In this document: positions 24,020 to 32,815 of the stretch, in pieces
Position numbering within the stretch: the first letter of the stretch is position 1
Layout of the letters: each line of letters opens with the position of its first letter
From: Salinibaculum rarum
GTDB lineage: Archaea; Halobacteriota; Halobacteria; Halobacteriales; Haloarculaceae
Direction of reading: 5' to 3'
Assembly (NCBI RefSeq): GCF_030505615.1
Contig: NZ_CP129992.1
Location: forward strand, 558,001-622,000
DNA length: 64,000 bases
Translations under genes and position numbers: made by a program
Notes under the pieces: model-generated
Databases searched by the model: none
What the model saw: the letters and a program-made list of their open reading frames with translations, nothing else
Told to the model about the DNA's origin: nothing

Positions 24020-24736
24020 TCAGAGACGGATGCCGCCGTCGACGACGAGCGTCTGGCCGGTCATCGCAGACGTCGTGGCGAAGGTCCGGACGGCCTCAGC
24101 TACCTCGTCGGGTTCGACCAGACGGTCCAGCGGTGAGATGTCCCGCACGTCGGGGCGTCGCTCTTCCGCGAACATCTCCGTCTTGACCGGCCCCGGTGCG
24201 ACGGCGTTCGTGCGGATACCGTCCTCGGTGTACTGTTTCGCCAGTGACTTTGTGAGACCGAGAAGCCCGCTCTTCGACGCGCCGTAGGCCACGTCGGTCG
24301 GACTCCCGTCCGTCCCGGCGGTCGAGGAGATGTTGACAATCCGTCCCTCGCCCTGTTTGCGCATGGCAGGCAGCACGGCACGGGTACAGTAGACTGCTCC
24401 TTCGAGGTTGACACGGAGGGTCTGTTGAATCGTCTCGTCGTCGGCCTCTTCAAGCGGTGCCTCGTGCAACACGGCGGCGTTGTTGACGAGGGCGTCGATA
24501 GCGCCGAGTTGCTCGCGTACGTCCTCGACCATCGCCGTGACCGCTTCGGGGTCGCTGACGTCACACTGAGCGACGAGAGCGTCCTGCCCTTGGTCTCGGA
24601 CGTCGGCCGCGACAGCCTCGGCGCTCTCCTGGTCGCTGTTGTAGTGGACGACCACGTCGTGGTCAGCCCCGAGGTTCCGTGCCGTCGCCCTTCCGATGCC
24701 GCCGCTGGCGCCAGTGACGAGTGCAGTACGCGTCAT
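24020..24736 (-). CDS. Short-chain dehydrogenase/reductase (FabG-like)
   Basis: The 238-residue protein is a classical SDR: nucleotide-binding TGASGGIG at residues 8-15, NNAA at about 87, catalytic Ser in NISSTAG and Tyr-x-x-x-Lys in YGASKSG, and a C-terminal GQTLVVDGG. Acidic/polar residues after strand beta-2 (VVHYNSDQESAE) are more typical of NADPH use, but this is weak evidence. It lies 97 bases upstream of the TRAP operon on the same strand and may process the imported compound. The frame has no stop upstream into the transducer remnant; ATG 24736 fits the family length. Confidence 0.88.
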   Translation of the reverse strand: MTRTALVTGASGGIGRATARNLGADHDVVVHYNSDQESAEAVAADVRDQGQDALVAQCDVSDPEAVTAMVEDVREQLGAIDALVNNAAVLHEAPLEEADDETIQQTLRVNLEGAVYCTRAVLPAMRKQGEGRIVNISSTAGTDGSPTDVAYGASKSGLLGLTKSLAKQYTEDGIRTNAVAPGPVKTEMFAEERRPDVRDISPLDRLVEPDEVAEAVRTFATTSAMTGQTLVVDGGIRL

Positions 24737-24889
24737 CGTCGGTCGTTCGGGTCGAAGACAGAAAACAGTCCACGGACCGAGCGCGTCGAAACAGGAGTCG
24801 GCGGCTTCCTCTTTTTCCTCTTCGCTCCCGCCGGCCGGACCGCCGCTGCCGGTCGGACCGACCGAGAAATCGAACTTGTGTTCGGCTTC

Positions 24890-24971
24890 ATACGGATTGC
24901 TGTAAGCCTGTACCGGATCGACTGCACGATTGCGTGCGGTTGTCCCGGTAAAAAGTTACAGCAATCCGTAT
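24890..24971. repeat. 82-bp element with perfect 16-bp terminal inverted repeats
   Basis: ATACGGATTGCTGTAA at 24890-24905 is the exact reverse complement of TTACAGCAATCCGTAT at 24956-24971; 50 bases lie between. It sits at the end of a transducer-gene remnant. It could be a MITE-like insertion or a strong RNA hairpin. On the minus strand, removing it and one flanking base joins codons ETE and AEHKFDF in one open frame with acidic haloarchaeal composition, which fits insertion into coding DNA. Confidence 0.6.
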
Positions 24972-25126
24972 CAGTCTCGAAGCAGTCGAGGATGTCACGG
25001 AGCGACTGGGCGTACCGCTGGAGGTCGTTGGCTCGCTCGGTGACCTCGTTCAGTTCCGCGGCCTGTTCCTCGGCGGCCGCGGAGACGTTGTCGGTCTTGG
25101 ACTGGATTTTCTCGCTCAGACAGATA
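24972..25126 (-). pseudogene. C-terminal remnant of a methyl-accepting chemotaxis transducer
   Basis: The reverse strand reads EKIQSKTDNVSAAAEEQAAE followed by LNEVTERANDLQRYAQSLRDIL, the heptad-patterned distal end of haloarchaeal Htr/MCP signalling coiled coils. There is no upstream coding sequence: the reading collapses near 25130, just before the divergent nuclease promoter. The 3' side is interrupted by the 82-bp inverted-repeat element. The rest of the transducer (sensor, HAMP, hairpin tip) is absent, so it is a fragment left by rearrangement. Confidence 0.65.
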
Positions 25127-25192
25127 GCAGTAAGTAGGTTTGCTACGACTATTCCGACGCATCCAAACAGTCCCCAAGCATAGTCATCTCAA

Positions 25193-26425
25193 ATGGACAT
25201 TCGGTTTCTGGGTGGGGCTGAGGAGGTTGGGCGTAGTGCTGTTCTCGTCAACGGTTCTCTCCTGCTGGATTACGGAATGAAAAGCGCCACCCCACCACAG
25301 TTTCCCGTGGAATCGCCCAGTCCCGACGCAGTCGTCGCCAGTCACGGCCATCTCGATCATGTCGGGGCGCTCCCATCGCTCCTCTCAGGCGATGATCGAC
25401 CACCGATCCACTGGACGCCGCCCACGCGCGAACTCGCGCTCACACTCGCTCGTGATACGCTCAAGCTCCATGGCGGTACGTACAATTGTCCGTTCACCGA
25501 AGAAGAAATCAAACGCGTCACCCAGGTTTCCGAAACACACGGCTACCGTGAGACATTCGAAGCGGCAGATCACCAGATCACCTTCTATAATGCCGGCCAC
25601 ATCCCCGGGAGCGCGCATGTGCTGATTGACGATGGAGACATACGACTACTGTACACGGGCGATTTTCACACCGAGGATCAGCGACTCGTCGCAGGAACGA
25701 CCGCTCGGCCTGCCGCGGACGTGGTCGTCTGTGAGAGCACGTATTCCGATGTCACGCACGGAAATAGAGAAGACCTGGAAGAGCAGTTTGCCACGAGTGT
25801 CAGAACGACCTTGTGGGAGGGGGGCACGGTTGTCATTCCTGCCTTTGCAATCGGGCGTACGCAGGAGATGATGCTGATCTGTGAGGCGCACGACATCCCC
25901 TGTTACGTCGACGGGATGGGCAAGCAGGTGACTGAGACGCTTCGCCAGTATCCGGCCTTCCTCCGTGATGGGGAGGCACTTCGGCGAGCAAAGTCACATG
26001 CTCGATTCGTCACCGGGAGAGATGGGCAACGCAAACGGATTGCCGAAAAGAATGTGGCTATCATCACCACTAGCGGTATGCTTTCTGGGGGCCCAGCAAT
26101 GACGTACATTCCGGCGATTCGTGGCCGGCCAGTCAACAAGATAGCTATGACGGGGTACCAGGTTGAGGGAACACCCGGGCGAGAGTTACTGGAGACCGGG
26201 CGTGCGGAGATCGATGGTCGAGTGATGCCGATCAGTGCGCAGGTAGAGCAATACGACTTCTCCGCGCATACCGACCAAGATGGTCTGCGCTCGTTTCTCG
26301 AGTCCTATCGCGACACCCCGATACTGGTCAATCACGGCGACCGCTGTGAACAGTTCGCAGACGAACTCCGCGGAGAGGGATTCGAGACGAGCGCGCCGGG
26401 GATTGGCGACACCGTCTCGGTCTGA
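25193..26425 (+). CDS. MBL-fold beta-CASP exonuclease family protein
   Basis: The 410-residue protein has the full metallo-beta-lactamase site: His51-x-His53-x-Asp55-His56 in SHGHLDHVG, then GHIPGSAH and YTGDFH. The beta-CASP insertion motifs follow: acidic motif A in VVCESTY, motif B in FSAHTDQ and motif C in LVNHGD. This is the layout of CPSF73/RNase J relatives that cut RNA (or DNA) in archaea. Length fits short haloarchaeal members without KH domains. Codon usage shows more A/T at third positions than neighbours, hinting at horizontal origin. A decayed paralogue lies 5 kb upstream, beyond the TRAP/SDR genes. Confidence 0.85.
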   Translation: MDIRFLGGAEEVGRSAVLVNGSLLLDYGMKSATPPQFPVESPSPDAVVASHGHLDHVGALPSLLSGDDRPPIHWTPPTRELALTLARDTLKLHGGTYNCPFTEEEIKRVTQVSETHGYRETFEAADHQITFYNAGHIPGSAHVLIDDGDIRLLYTGDFHTEDQRLVAGTTARPAADVVVCESTYSDVTHGNREDLEEQFATSVRTTLWEGGTVVIPAFAIGRTQEMMLICEAHDIPCYVDGMGKQVTETLRQYPAFLRDGEALRRAKSHARFVTGRDGQRKRIAEKNVAIITTSGMLSGGPAMTYIPAIRGRPVNKIAMTGYQVEGTPGRELLETGRAEIDGRVMPISAQVEQYDFSAHTDQDGLRSFLESYRDTPILVNHGDRCEQFADELRGEGFETSAPGIGDTVSV

Positions 26426-26440
26426 GCACACCGCAGTCCG

Positions 26441-27232
26441 TTAGTTCTCTTCGCCCTCGAAATATGCGAGCACGTCGGCTTTGATGTCGGTAAACGCGTC
26501 ACCGGTGCGGTCGCGCGGGCGGTCGAGCGGGACCGGTATCTCGTCTAAGACAGTGCCCGGCCCGCCAGAGAAGACGACGATGCGGTCCGAGAGGTAGACC
26601 GCTTCCTCGATGTCGTGGGTCACGAAACAGATGGTCTTCTCGGTCTCCATCCAGATATCGAGGAGTTCGCGGTGCAGCGTCGTCTTCGTCCGGGCGTCGA
26701 CGCTGCCGAAGGGTTCGTCCATCAGGAGAATCGGGGGGTCGACCGCGAGCGCCCGCGCGATTCCCACACGCTGGCGCTGCCCGCCGGAAAGCTCCTTCGG
26801 GAAGGCGTCGGCTTTCTCAGAGAGACCGACGAGGTCAAGACAGTAGTCGACGCGCTCGTCGATGGTCGAACCCTCTGGCGGGCCGACTTCTTCGAGTCCG
26901 TAGGCGACGTTTTTCGCCACCGTCCGCCACGGGAAGAGCGCGTCGTCCTGGAAGACCATCCCCCGGTCGGGGCCGGGTCCGGTGACCGGCGTGCCGCCGA
27001 CGCAGACGTCGCCCTCGGTGGGTGATTCCAGTCCGGCGATGATGCGGAAGGCGGTCGATTTCCCACAGCCGGAAGGGCCGACGATGGAGACGAACTCGCC
27101 GGCCTGCACGTCGAAGTCCACGTCGTCGAGTGCCCGAACGGCACCCCGCTCGCTCTGATAGGTCTTCGAGACGCGGTCGACGGCGATTTCCGGCGTGTCG
27201 GTGCTGTGTGCGCTGGTTGGTTCTGTTCCCAT
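26441..27232 (-). CDS. ABC transporter ATP-binding protein (nitrate/sulfonate/taurine type)
   Basis: The 263-residue ATPase has Walker A GPSGCGKST (about residues 53-61), Q-loop VFQDDALFPW, signature LSGGQRQRVGIARAL, Walker B ILLMDEPFGSVD and switch His in CFVTHDIEEA. The PW after the Q-loop and overall match place it with SsuB/TauB/NrtD ATPases. It is the third gene of a three-gene operon, starting 6 bases after the permease stop. It powers uptake of an organic anion such as a sulfonate; the true substrate is unknown. Confidence 0.9.
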   Translation of the reverse strand: MGTEPTSAHSTDTPEIAVDRVSKTYQSERGAVRALDDVDFDVQAGEFVSIVGPSGCGKSTAFRIIAGLESPTEGDVCVGGTPVTGPGPDRGMVFQDDALFPWRTVAKNVAYGLEEVGPPEGSTIDERVDYCLDLVGLSEKADAFPKELSGGQRQRVGIARALAVDPPILLMDEPFGSVDARTKTTLHRELLDIWMETEKTICFVTHDIEEAVYLSDRIVVFSGGPGTVLDEIPVPLDRPRDRTGDAFTDIKADVLAYFEGEEN

Positions 27233-27238
27233 ATCGAG

Positions 27239-28036
27239 TCACCGCCAGTTCAGAACGCGCGTTTCGACGAGTTTGATGAGTCTGTCCGAGAGCAAGAAGA
27301 GCACGCCGATGACGAGCATGTAGGCGATGACGACGGGCATCTGCAGGAAGTTCGCGGCGTCCCAGAGGTGTTTCCCGATGCCGGGGACACCGAGGAGTTC
27401 GGCCGCGACCATCACCATCCACGCCTGCCCGGCCGCAGTGCGGAATCCGGTGAAAAGCTCCGGCGTCGCCGAGGGCAAGACGATACGGCGGATGAGTCCG
27501 AGGTCGGATTTCGTCCCGAGCGACTGCCCGACTTCGAGCAGGCTCTGGTCGACGTCACGGACGCCGCTCTCGGCGTTGTAGTAGTTGATCCAGAAGGCGA
27601 CGATTGCGATGATGAAGGCGGCACCGCGGTCGTTGAGCCCGAACCAGATGATAGCGAACGGAATCCACGCCAGCGGCGGGACCGGTCGCAGCAGGCCGGC
27701 GACGGTGCCGACGGTCTGTTCGGCCAGCGACGACCAGCCGACGAGCACGCCGACGGCCATGCCCAGCGCCGAGCCGATGAGCAGACCGGGGATGTAGTGG
27801 CCCAGACTCTGGAGGATGAGCACGAACATCTGCCCGGAACTGATGTCCTGGACGAGCACGTCGAGGACCGCAGGCGGCCGCGGCAACAGCGTTCGCGGCG
27901 TGACGAGTGCCATCCCCCACCAGAGGCCGACGAAGACAGCGAGCGAGCCCAGCTGAAGGGCCAGATTTCGGAGCTTTCCGATTTGGAAAGCGTCTGTCCC
28001 GAAGACGTCGAACGTCTCCGGTTCGACGTTACTCAC
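27239..28036 (-). CDS. ABC transporter permease (SsuC/TauC-like)
   Basis: The 265-residue permease has six predicted membrane helices and the cytoplasmic EAA loop in EVGQSLGTKSDLGLIRRIVLP, followed by ATPELFTGFRTAAGQAWMVMV, which is typical of SsuC/TauC/NrtB permeases. A short charged N-terminus precedes helix 1. ATG at 28034-28036 overlaps the binding-protein stop by 8 bases, so the genes are translationally linked. It pairs with the ATPase immediately downstream. Confidence 0.9.
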   Translation of the reverse strand: MSNVEPETFDVFGTDAFQIGKLRNLALQLGSLAVFVGLWWGMALVTPRTLLPRPPAVLDVLVQDISSGQMFVLILQSLGHYIPGLLIGSALGMAVGVLVGWSSLAEQTVGTVAGLLRPVPPLAWIPFAIIWFGLNDRGAAFIIAIVAFWINYYNAESGVRDVDQSLLEVGQSLGTKSDLGLIRRIVLPSATPELFTGFRTAAGQAWMVMVAAELLGVPGIGKHLWDAANFLQMPVVIAYMLVIGVLFLLSDRLIKLVETRVLNWR

Positions 28037-29075
28037 CCCCGCTCACCTCGTCGTAGAAGCTATGGTCGAAGACGTCGTCTTCCGAGAGGTCGTCGTCGAC
28101 CGAGCCGAGTTGCTGGTGGAACTCGTTGTACACGAGCGACTTCTCGACGATGCGATGTGGGTCCGAGATGAACGTCGAGGCCGGCGAGTTGATTGCCTTC
28201 GTCGCAACGCTCTGGGAGAGGATGTCCGACCCGACGACCGAACTCGCCATGTCGGCGGCCTCTTGACGATTCTCCGTGATGAACTCCGTCGCGCGGATGT
28301 GAATCTCGACGAGGTTGCGGACCAGTTCCGGGTCGTCGTCGACGAGCGACTGTGACGGCTGGAGCACCGCGCCCGGTTGGCCGGGCATGATGTCGCCGGC
28401 ATATTTGAACGGCTCCATGTCCGTGTCGGGGTTCTCCTGGAGCGCCGTCGGAATCGGCTCGATGGCGCTGCCGGCGTCGGCGTTGCCCGTCGACAGCGTC
28501 GACTGCAGTGCGCTCGGGCTCTGGCCGGAGATCTCCACGACGTCGAGGCTCAGGCCGAGCACTTCCGTAATCCAGTAGCGGAGGAACACGTCGGGCGTCG
28601 ACCCGGAGGGCAGCGTCGCAAAGCGCGGTTTGCGCCCCTTGTCGTTACGGAACCGCTGGAAGGCGTCCGCGCCGTGGTCGTTCCAGTACGACCGGAACTC
28701 GCTGCTGCCGACCATGACGTTCGGTTCGAGGACGTTCGCCGCGACGACCTTCGAGGCGACGCCGTTGGCGATGGCGACGAGACCGGGACTGATGCCCACG
28801 TACGCGAGGTCGAGATTCCCCGACGCGTACGCCTGTACCAGCGGCGGCCCGCCGCCGAAGGTCTTGACCTCGATGTCCGTGTCGAGTTCGTCGTACCAGC
28901 CCTGCTGGTCGATGACGAAATACTGCATCATCGGGAAGACGTTGAGCGTTCCCAGCGTGAGCGAATCCGAGGAAGAGCCACCGAATCCGAGACAGCCGGC
29001 GGTACCCGTCGTGAGAGCGGCCATTCCGGCACCGGTTGTCTGGAGAAGCCGACGGCGAGAGAGAGGCTGTTCCAT
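28029..29075 (-). CDS. ABC transporter substrate-binding lipoprotein (SsuA/TauA/NMT1-like)
   Basis: The 348-residue protein begins with a Tat lipoprotein signal: SRRRLLQTTG and lipobox GTAGC. The mature domain fits the NMT1/SsuA fold, with a LGTLNVFPMMQYFVI first strand, a FGGGPPLVQAYASGNLDLAYVG segment (shortened here) near residue 72 and helical lobe 2. Known ligands of the family are sulfonates, nitrate, taurine and thiamine precursors (HMP/THI5-like). A thiE-thiM unit lies 4 kb away, so a pyrimidine ligand is possible but not supported by linkage. It leads the ABC operon. Confidence 0.85.
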   Translation of the reverse strand: MEQPLSRRRLLQTTGAGMAALTTGTAGCLGFGGSSSDSLTLGTLNVFPMMQYFVIDQQGWYDELDTDIEVKTFGGGPPLVQAYASGNLDLAYVGISPGLVAIANGVASKVVAANVLEPNVMVGSSEFRSYWNDHGADAFQRFRNDKGRKPRFATLPSGSTPDVFLRYWITEVLGLSLDVVEISGQSPSALQSTLSTGNADAGSAIEPIPTALQENPDTDMEPFKYAGDIMPGQPGAVLQPSQSLVDDDPELVRNLVEIHIRATEFITENRQEAADMASSVVGSDILSQSVATKAINSPASTFISDPHRIVEKSLVYNEFHQQLGSVDDDLSEDDVFDHSFYDEVSGGE

Positions 29076-29156
29076 GCCAACGGAATGCGGTGGTCGGAAA
29101 AAACACCTCCCCCCTGAGCGAGACTTGCCGCGGTCTATGACGGCAGTAGCGCCGTT

Positions 29157-29444
29157 TCAGACGATGTCTGGACGGACGTGGAAGCGCTGGTAGCCACCCT
29201 CAGAGAGGTCCAGCGAGCCGACCCACCAGTTCCACCGCTCGACGAGCGTGTGGTCGTCCGGTGCGTCGGACAGGTGGTCGACGACGGCATCGACGGTTAG
29301 CTGGTAGTCAAAATCAGCCTGGATACGCCCCGAGTCTGCCAGGTCACGGGCTTGGCGGGAGATGGCCCGTCGTGTCTGCTGGTCGTCGCCAAACGCCACC
29401 TCGAGTTCGCGTTCGAGTTCGTCCCGGTCCATGTGCGACGTCAT
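29157..29444 (-). CDS. Small conserved-looking cytoplasmic protein (hypothetical)
   Basis: The 95-residue acidic protein begins MTSHMDRDELERELEVAFGD, is mostly helical in its first 60 residues, and ends with a Trp-rich segment VERWNWWVGSLDLSEGGY. No family function is recognised. ATG 29442-29444 is chosen because upstream in-frame sequence is Cys-rich and atypical. It lies 116 bases downstream of the RNase P RNA gene on the same strand and could share its promoter. Confidence 0.65.
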   Translation of the reverse strand: MTSHMDRDELERELEVAFGDDQQTRRAISRQARDLADSGRIQADFDYQLTVDAVVDHLSDAPDDHTLVERWNWWVGSLDLSEGGYQRFHVRPDIV

Positions 29445-29559
29445 GACACACACGGCCTTGAAGCTGTCTCCGACGGCAGGGCCCAATCTGAGACACAGGC
29501 AAAGTGGTGAGGGCATCTGTCAGAGAGTCACTGGAGAGACCCGCCGCTCACGGTGTGAG

Positions 29560-29895
29560 ACGTGGCTGAGGGGAGTAAGCCCCCTTCTGTTCGGCCCGGC
29601 ATTCGGCTGAGCGTCCGAACCATGTGTCCGAGCTACCTTGTGGTCCGGACTTGCACCGGCGAGGATTCGCCGTTCCATCGATTCGCCGCCATCGCCCCTC
29701 GGCGGGGTCTCCCCGCCCCTTGCGGGGCGGGTTCGCGCGCCTCATCGGTCAGGCGGCGCCGTGTCGTTTCTGTTCCAGAGCCGACGGTCTCCCGCCCCGG
29801 GTTTGCACCCGGTCGCCTGCTCGGACGGTGGGGGGACTTTCCTCATGAGCGTGCTCGATGAGCACGCTCACGGGGGCCAGGCTCCCTCTGCCATC
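29560..29895 (-). ncRNA. rnpB: RNase P RNA
   Basis: The minus-strand transcript carries universal RNase P RNA blocks in the right order. Near the 5' end a P3-like hairpin (TGAGCGTGCTC/GAGCACGCTCA) is followed by GAGGAAAGTCC (29826-29836). The middle holds GGAACAGAAACGAC. Near the 3' end GAACAGAAGGGGGCTTA occurs. The ends pair as P1: ATGGCAGAGGGAG (5', about 29882-29894) with CTCCCCTCAGCCACG. A TTAGG TATA-like box at 29917-29921 fits a start near 29895. Ends are approximate. This RNA trims tRNA 5' leaders together with archaeal Rpp proteins. Confidence 0.92.
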
Positions 29896-30081
29896 GGCTC
29901 GTAATCGGTCCCGCGCCCTAAGCCGTTCGGTCGTCGGGGACCAGCCACGGCAGCACTGTCACCGACGTCACGACGGTCGAAACGGAAAACATCGACCACA
30001 GCCGACGAGACTTCCCAGCGGACGTGTGCCGACAGCTGTGCGAGGAAAGATACTATGCAAGCGAGAGAGACAGACATCCAT

Positions 30082-31404
30082 ATGCGTCCCCCGCGCCCGC
30101 TCGACTGGGTCCGCCGCCGCCCGCTGGTCGCAGACACACATCTCGGGGCGTGGCTCGTCGTGCTCGCAACGCTCCCGTTCGGACTCGACTCCTACTACGA
30201 CAATCCGTACATCGGGCTGACGACCTGGGACCCGGAGAGTCTGATGGGCGTCAACTACCACGTCTACCACGTCGCGGCCGAGGCCGCGATGGCCGGCGAG
30301 AACTTCTATACGGCCCATCCACCCGGCCAGGCCGTGTTCGAGTACCTCTATCCGCCGATTACGGTCCTCGCGTGGTACCCGTTCACGGCACTCGGGTGGA
30401 CGAGCGGCTTCGCGCTCTTTACCGCCATCTCCGTGCTCGCGGCCGCCGTCGGCGCGTGGGTGCTGGTCGACTACGTCGAATCGTTCGGCCACGAACTTGG
30501 CTGGGTCGACGTCGCGTTCGTGTTCGCGCTGTTTGTCCTCTCGACGCACGCCTTCGGGAGCATCTACTATGGCAACATCAACATCCTGCTCGGAGTCGCC
30601 TTCGTCGTCGGCTTCTGGGCGCTGTCCGCCCATCGGGAGACCCTCGCTGGCGTCGTCTTTTCGCTCGCGGCGCTGTTCAAGGTCTTCCCAGCGCTCGTGG
30701 GTCTGTGGCTCCTCCGGGACCGACAGTGGCGAGCGACCGGGGCGGCACTCCTGACGGGGACGGCCGGTCTCCTCGCCGGCGTCGCCCTGTTCGGACTGGA
30801 CCTGACGCGGTACTACTTCAGGGTGGTCCCGGGCGAGCGCTCGCGAACCGCCGAGTTCGTCGGCGGCTACCCGGTCGACGGCTTCGCGTACATGACCGTC
30901 CAGCGACCGCTCTCGCATCTACTCTGGGCGGTTCGGCCCGAAGCCACGTACAGTGAACTCGTCGTCCTCTCCGTGGCGGTCTGTGCAGGTGCAGTGGCGT
31001 TTTTCTACGTCGACATCGACGGCCAGACCGAGCGACTGATGGCGATATTCGCGACGACGGTCGTGACCGTGCTCGTGCTCCCCTCGCTGCGGTGGTACGC
31101 CGTCCTGGTCTTTCTGCCGCTCGTCGCGCTCGCGTACGTCTGGCGGACGGGTCCCGGTCGCGGCGCCTTTCTCGCCGGCGCACTGTTGTTCTCAGTCGGT
31201 GAAACTCCCGAGACGGTCGTCTCGTCGGTCGGCGGCCTACCGGACCCCCTGGCCGGCCCTGCCGTCGCCGTCTTCAGCGTGACAACGCCACAGACACTGG
31301 GGCTGGCGCTCGCACTCGCTGGCTGTGCGTGGTACAAACTCCGGGCGACCGACTCCCGAATCGTCGCCGCCCTGCGGACCGCGCGCAGTCGAGATACGCT
31401 TTAG
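30082..31404 (+). CDS. GT87/DUF2029-type membrane glycosyltransferase
   Basis: The protein (440 residues from ATG 30082; an in-frame ATG at 30055 adds nine) has about ten membrane helices and GT87 marks: an early outer loop with Asp and HPPGQAVFEYLYPPITVL (about residue 75), GNINILLG near 163 and ALFKVFPALVGLWLL near 200. These enzymes transfer mannose-like sugars from polyprenyl-phosphate donors on the outer face of the membrane. A role in N-glycan or lipid decoration is possible. The later start is preferred because an ATACTA TATA-like box lies about 28 bases before it. Acceptor is unknown. Confidence 0.75.
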   Translation: MRPPRPLDWVRRRPLVADTHLGAWLVVLATLPFGLDSYYDNPYIGLTTWDPESLMGVNYHVYHVAAEAAMAGENFYTAHPPGQAVFEYLYPPITVLAWYPFTALGWTSGFALFTAISVLAAAVGAWVLVDYVESFGHELGWVDVAFVFALFVLSTHAFGSIYYGNINILLGVAFVVGFWALSAHRETLAGVVFSLAALFKVFPALVGLWLLRDRQWRATGAALLTGTAGLLAGVALFGLDLTRYYFRVVPGERSRTAEFVGGYPVDGFAYMTVQRPLSHLLWAVRPEATYSELVVLSVAVCAGAVAFFYVDIDGQTERLMAIFATTVVTVLVLPSLRWYAVLVFLPLVALAYVWRTGPGRGAFLAGALLFSVGETPETVVSSVGGLPDPLAGPAVAVFSVTTPQTLGLALALAGCAWYKLRATDSRIVAALRTARSRDTL

Positions 31405-31428
31405 GGAGTCCCCACCCTGTCACCGACA

Positions 31429-32751
31429 ATGGACGATTCCGTCGACGAGCGCGCAGGTGACACGGCGGACCCGTTCGACGCGTTCCGACAGGCGCTTGCG
31501 CTCCCGCGCGACGTGGTGGTGCTGTCGGCGGCGATGTTTGCGTTCTCGCTTGGCTTCCAGATGACAAGTCGGTATCTCCCCCAGTATCTGCTGGCACTCG
31601 GCGCGACGCCCTTTCTCGTCGGCCTCTACGGCACCGTCGGGAACATCATCGGCGCGGTCTACCCCTATCCCGGCGGGGCCATTTCCGACCGCATCGGGTC
31701 GCGGAGCGCGCTCACGCTCTTTGGCGTCCTCTCGACGCTTGGCTTTCTGTTCTGGCTCGTCGCCCCGCTGGTCGGCCCCATCGACGTTGCCGGGGTCACT
31801 GTCGAGCCGTGGATCTGGATTTTCGCCGGGCTCTTTCTCGCCCAGGCCTGGAAGTCACTCGGCCTCGGTGCGACCTTCGCTATCGTCAAACAGAGCGTCC
31901 CCGACACTCAGTTGGCCCGGGGCTTTGCCAGCACCGAGACCTTCCGCCGCACCGCATTTCTGCTCGGGCCGGCCGGAGCCGCCGGGCTCCTCTACTTCGG
32001 CGGGAACGAACTGCTGCCGGGCTTTCTGTACGTCCTCGCCGTGGCAACCGTCTTCGGCGCCGTCGCGACCGCAATCCAGCATTTCCGCTACGACGCCAGT
32101 GAAGACACCGTCGGCGACGAATTCGACGGCATCCACCAGATTCGCCGCGACCTCCACGAACTTCCGGAGACGCTTCGCCCGCTGCTGGTCGCTGACACGC
32201 TCGTTCGCTTTGCCAACGGAATGGTCTACGTCTTTTTCATCATCGTCGTCACCGAACTGCTCGAAGTCGACGCGACCGTCGCCGGCATCTACCTCAGTCC
32301 CGAGGTCCTCTTTGGCGTCTTGCTCTCCGTCGAGATGGCCATGGCACTGCTCTCGATGTACCCCGTCGCCCGACTCGCCGAGCGAACGGGACTCAAACCG
32401 GTCGTCGCCATCGGCTTTGCCGTCTACGCCGTCTTTCCCGTCCTGCTCGTGTTCGCGCCCGCGGACCCGCTCGTCGTCGGGGTACTCTTTGCCTTCTCCG
32501 GGCTGCGCTTTGCCGGTCTCCCCGCTCACAAGGCACTCATCGTCGGCCCTGCCAAGCGAGACGCCGGCGGGCGCGTCACGGGTGCGTACTACCTGCTTCG
32601 CAACGCCGTCGTCATCCCCAGCGCCGCACTCGGGGGTGCTATCTGGCAGGCTGTCAGTCCCGAAGTCGCCTTCACCCTCGCCTCGGCCGTCGGGGTCGTC
32701 GGCACCGGCTACTTCCTGCTGGTCGGGACGGAGTTCGAGGCGTACCGGTGA
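31429..32751 (+). CDS. Major facilitator superfamily transporter
   Basis: The 440-residue protein has twelve predicted membrane helices and the MFS inter-helix 2/3 motif AISDRIGSRSALTLFG (G-x-x-x-D-R-x-G-R/S-R). The central cytoplasmic loop (about residues 215-240) is acidic and helical. It starts 24 bases after the GT87-like gene on the same strand, so may be co-transcribed. No residues identify a substrate; drug or metabolite efflux is the usual role of similar haloarchaeal proteins. Confidence 0.85.
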   Translation: MDDSVDERAGDTADPFDAFRQALALPRDVVVLSAAMFAFSLGFQMTSRYLPQYLLALGATPFLVGLYGTVGNIIGAVYPYPGGAISDRIGSRSALTLFGVLSTLGFLFWLVAPLVGPIDVAGVTVEPWIWIFAGLFLAQAWKSLGLGATFAIVKQSVPDTQLARGFASTETFRRTAFLLGPAGAAGLLYFGGNELLPGFLYVLAVATVFGAVATAIQHFRYDASEDTVGDEFDGIHQIRRDLHELPETLRPLLVADTLVRFANGMVYVFFIIVVTELLEVDATVAGIYLSPEVLFGVLLSVEMAMALLSMYPVARLAERTGLKPVVAIGFAVYAVFPVLLVFAPADPLVVGVLFAFSGLRFAGLPAHKALIVGPAKRDAGGRVTGAYYLLRNAVVIPSAALGGAIWQAVSPEVAFTLASAVGVVGTGYFLLVGTEFEAYR

Positions 32752-32815
32752 GAGCTGTCGACCAGTCGTTAATAATCACCAGTGGTAAAGCCCAGTACAC
32801 CCAATAGTGGAGCAG

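Noticed and set aside
32752-32815. Possible TPP riboswitch before thiE
   Set aside because: The gap is only 64 bases, no CTGAGA-type thi-box core is seen, and a TATA box sits 40 bases before the start.
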